From positions 45,883,193-45,947,192 of the forward strand of contig CM055099.1 of the NCBI GenBank assembly GCA_029204225.1: DNA of 64,000 nt. The letters run 5' to 3'. Origin of the DNA: Diphasiastrum complanatum (taxonomy: Eukaryota; Streptophyta; Lycopodiopsida; Lycopodiales; Lycopodiaceae). Position numbers and translations under genes: made by a program. The notes under the pieces were generated by a model. That model searched no databases, was not told where the DNA came from, and saw only the letters and a list, made by a program, of their open reading frames with translations. Shown here piece after piece: positions 63,974 to 64,000 of the stretch (its first letter is position 1; the number at the start of each line of letters is the position of its first letter).

Positions 63974-64000
63974 GAAAATTCACACGTGTGGGAATGCCCT
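63972..64000 (-). mobile_element. Copia C5 5' LTR, inner end (runs off the window)
   Basis: It starts TGTGAAAATTCACACGTGTG next to the primer-binding site. The palindrome CACACGTGTG lies at 63981-63990. The remainder is outside the window. Confidence 0.85.

Overview
The window reads as nuclear DNA of a seed plant or another large-genome land plant. It is AT-rich, coding blocks are interrupted by GT...AG introns, and most recognisable protein sequence belongs to plant Ty1/copia and Ty3/gypsy retrotransposons nested in one another. Most frames are broken. I see no rRNA, tRNA, CRISPR array, prokaryotic operon or intact host housekeeping gene. A gymnosperm or similar repeat-rich genome is my guess; the sequence does not prove it.

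Layout. 1-5.3 kb: an accessory block with a spliced Ulp1-like (C48) protease-domain gene, an unrecognised minus-strand reading frame, and a decayed plus-strand frame of transposase-like character. 8.3-23.8 kb: a three-level nest. The outer copia element C2 (LTRs at 8299 and 22796) holds gypsy element G1 (LTR at 8846), which holds copia element C1 (13753-19729, identical 5-bp target duplication cggaa). 24.0-30.3 kb: copia element C3 (5' LTR at 24960) sits inside an unrecognised coding-like gene. The 3' half of C3 plus part of that gene have been inverted, so gene pieces now lie at about 24.2-24.95, 26.8-27.0 (inverted) and 30.2-30.3 kb. 33-34.3 kb: small copia and gypsy scraps. 38.5-41.2 kb: gypsy G2, an internally deleted relative of G1. 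44.8-49.0 kb: a pair of about 530-bp direct repeats flanks a GC-richer, minus-strand, non-LTR-like reverse transcriptase ORF with an N-terminal C2H2-type finger. 49.4-59.6 kb: gypsy G3 (minus strand, long LTRs) interrupted by gypsy G4 (plus strand, LTR with TATA box). 59.7-64 kb: copia C5 (minus strand), whose zinc-knuckle-to-integrase part is flipped relative to its gag.

How the parts relate. Retrotransposon order is the standard one: LTR, primer-binding site, gag, protease, then integrase-RT-RNase H for copia or RT-RNase H-integrase for gypsy. All of it looks non-autonomous now. Recurrent signals are in-frame stops that are one C-to-T (or G-to-A) change from a sense codon, as expected of methylated silenced repeats; inversions and deletions inside elements; and a CACACGTGTG palindrome in or beside copia LTRs. 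The least ordinary items are the duplicated retropepsin-like domain in G1, the repeat-flanked finger-RT cassette, the C3 inversion that split a gene, and the Ulp1-like gene with a substituted catalytic Asp.
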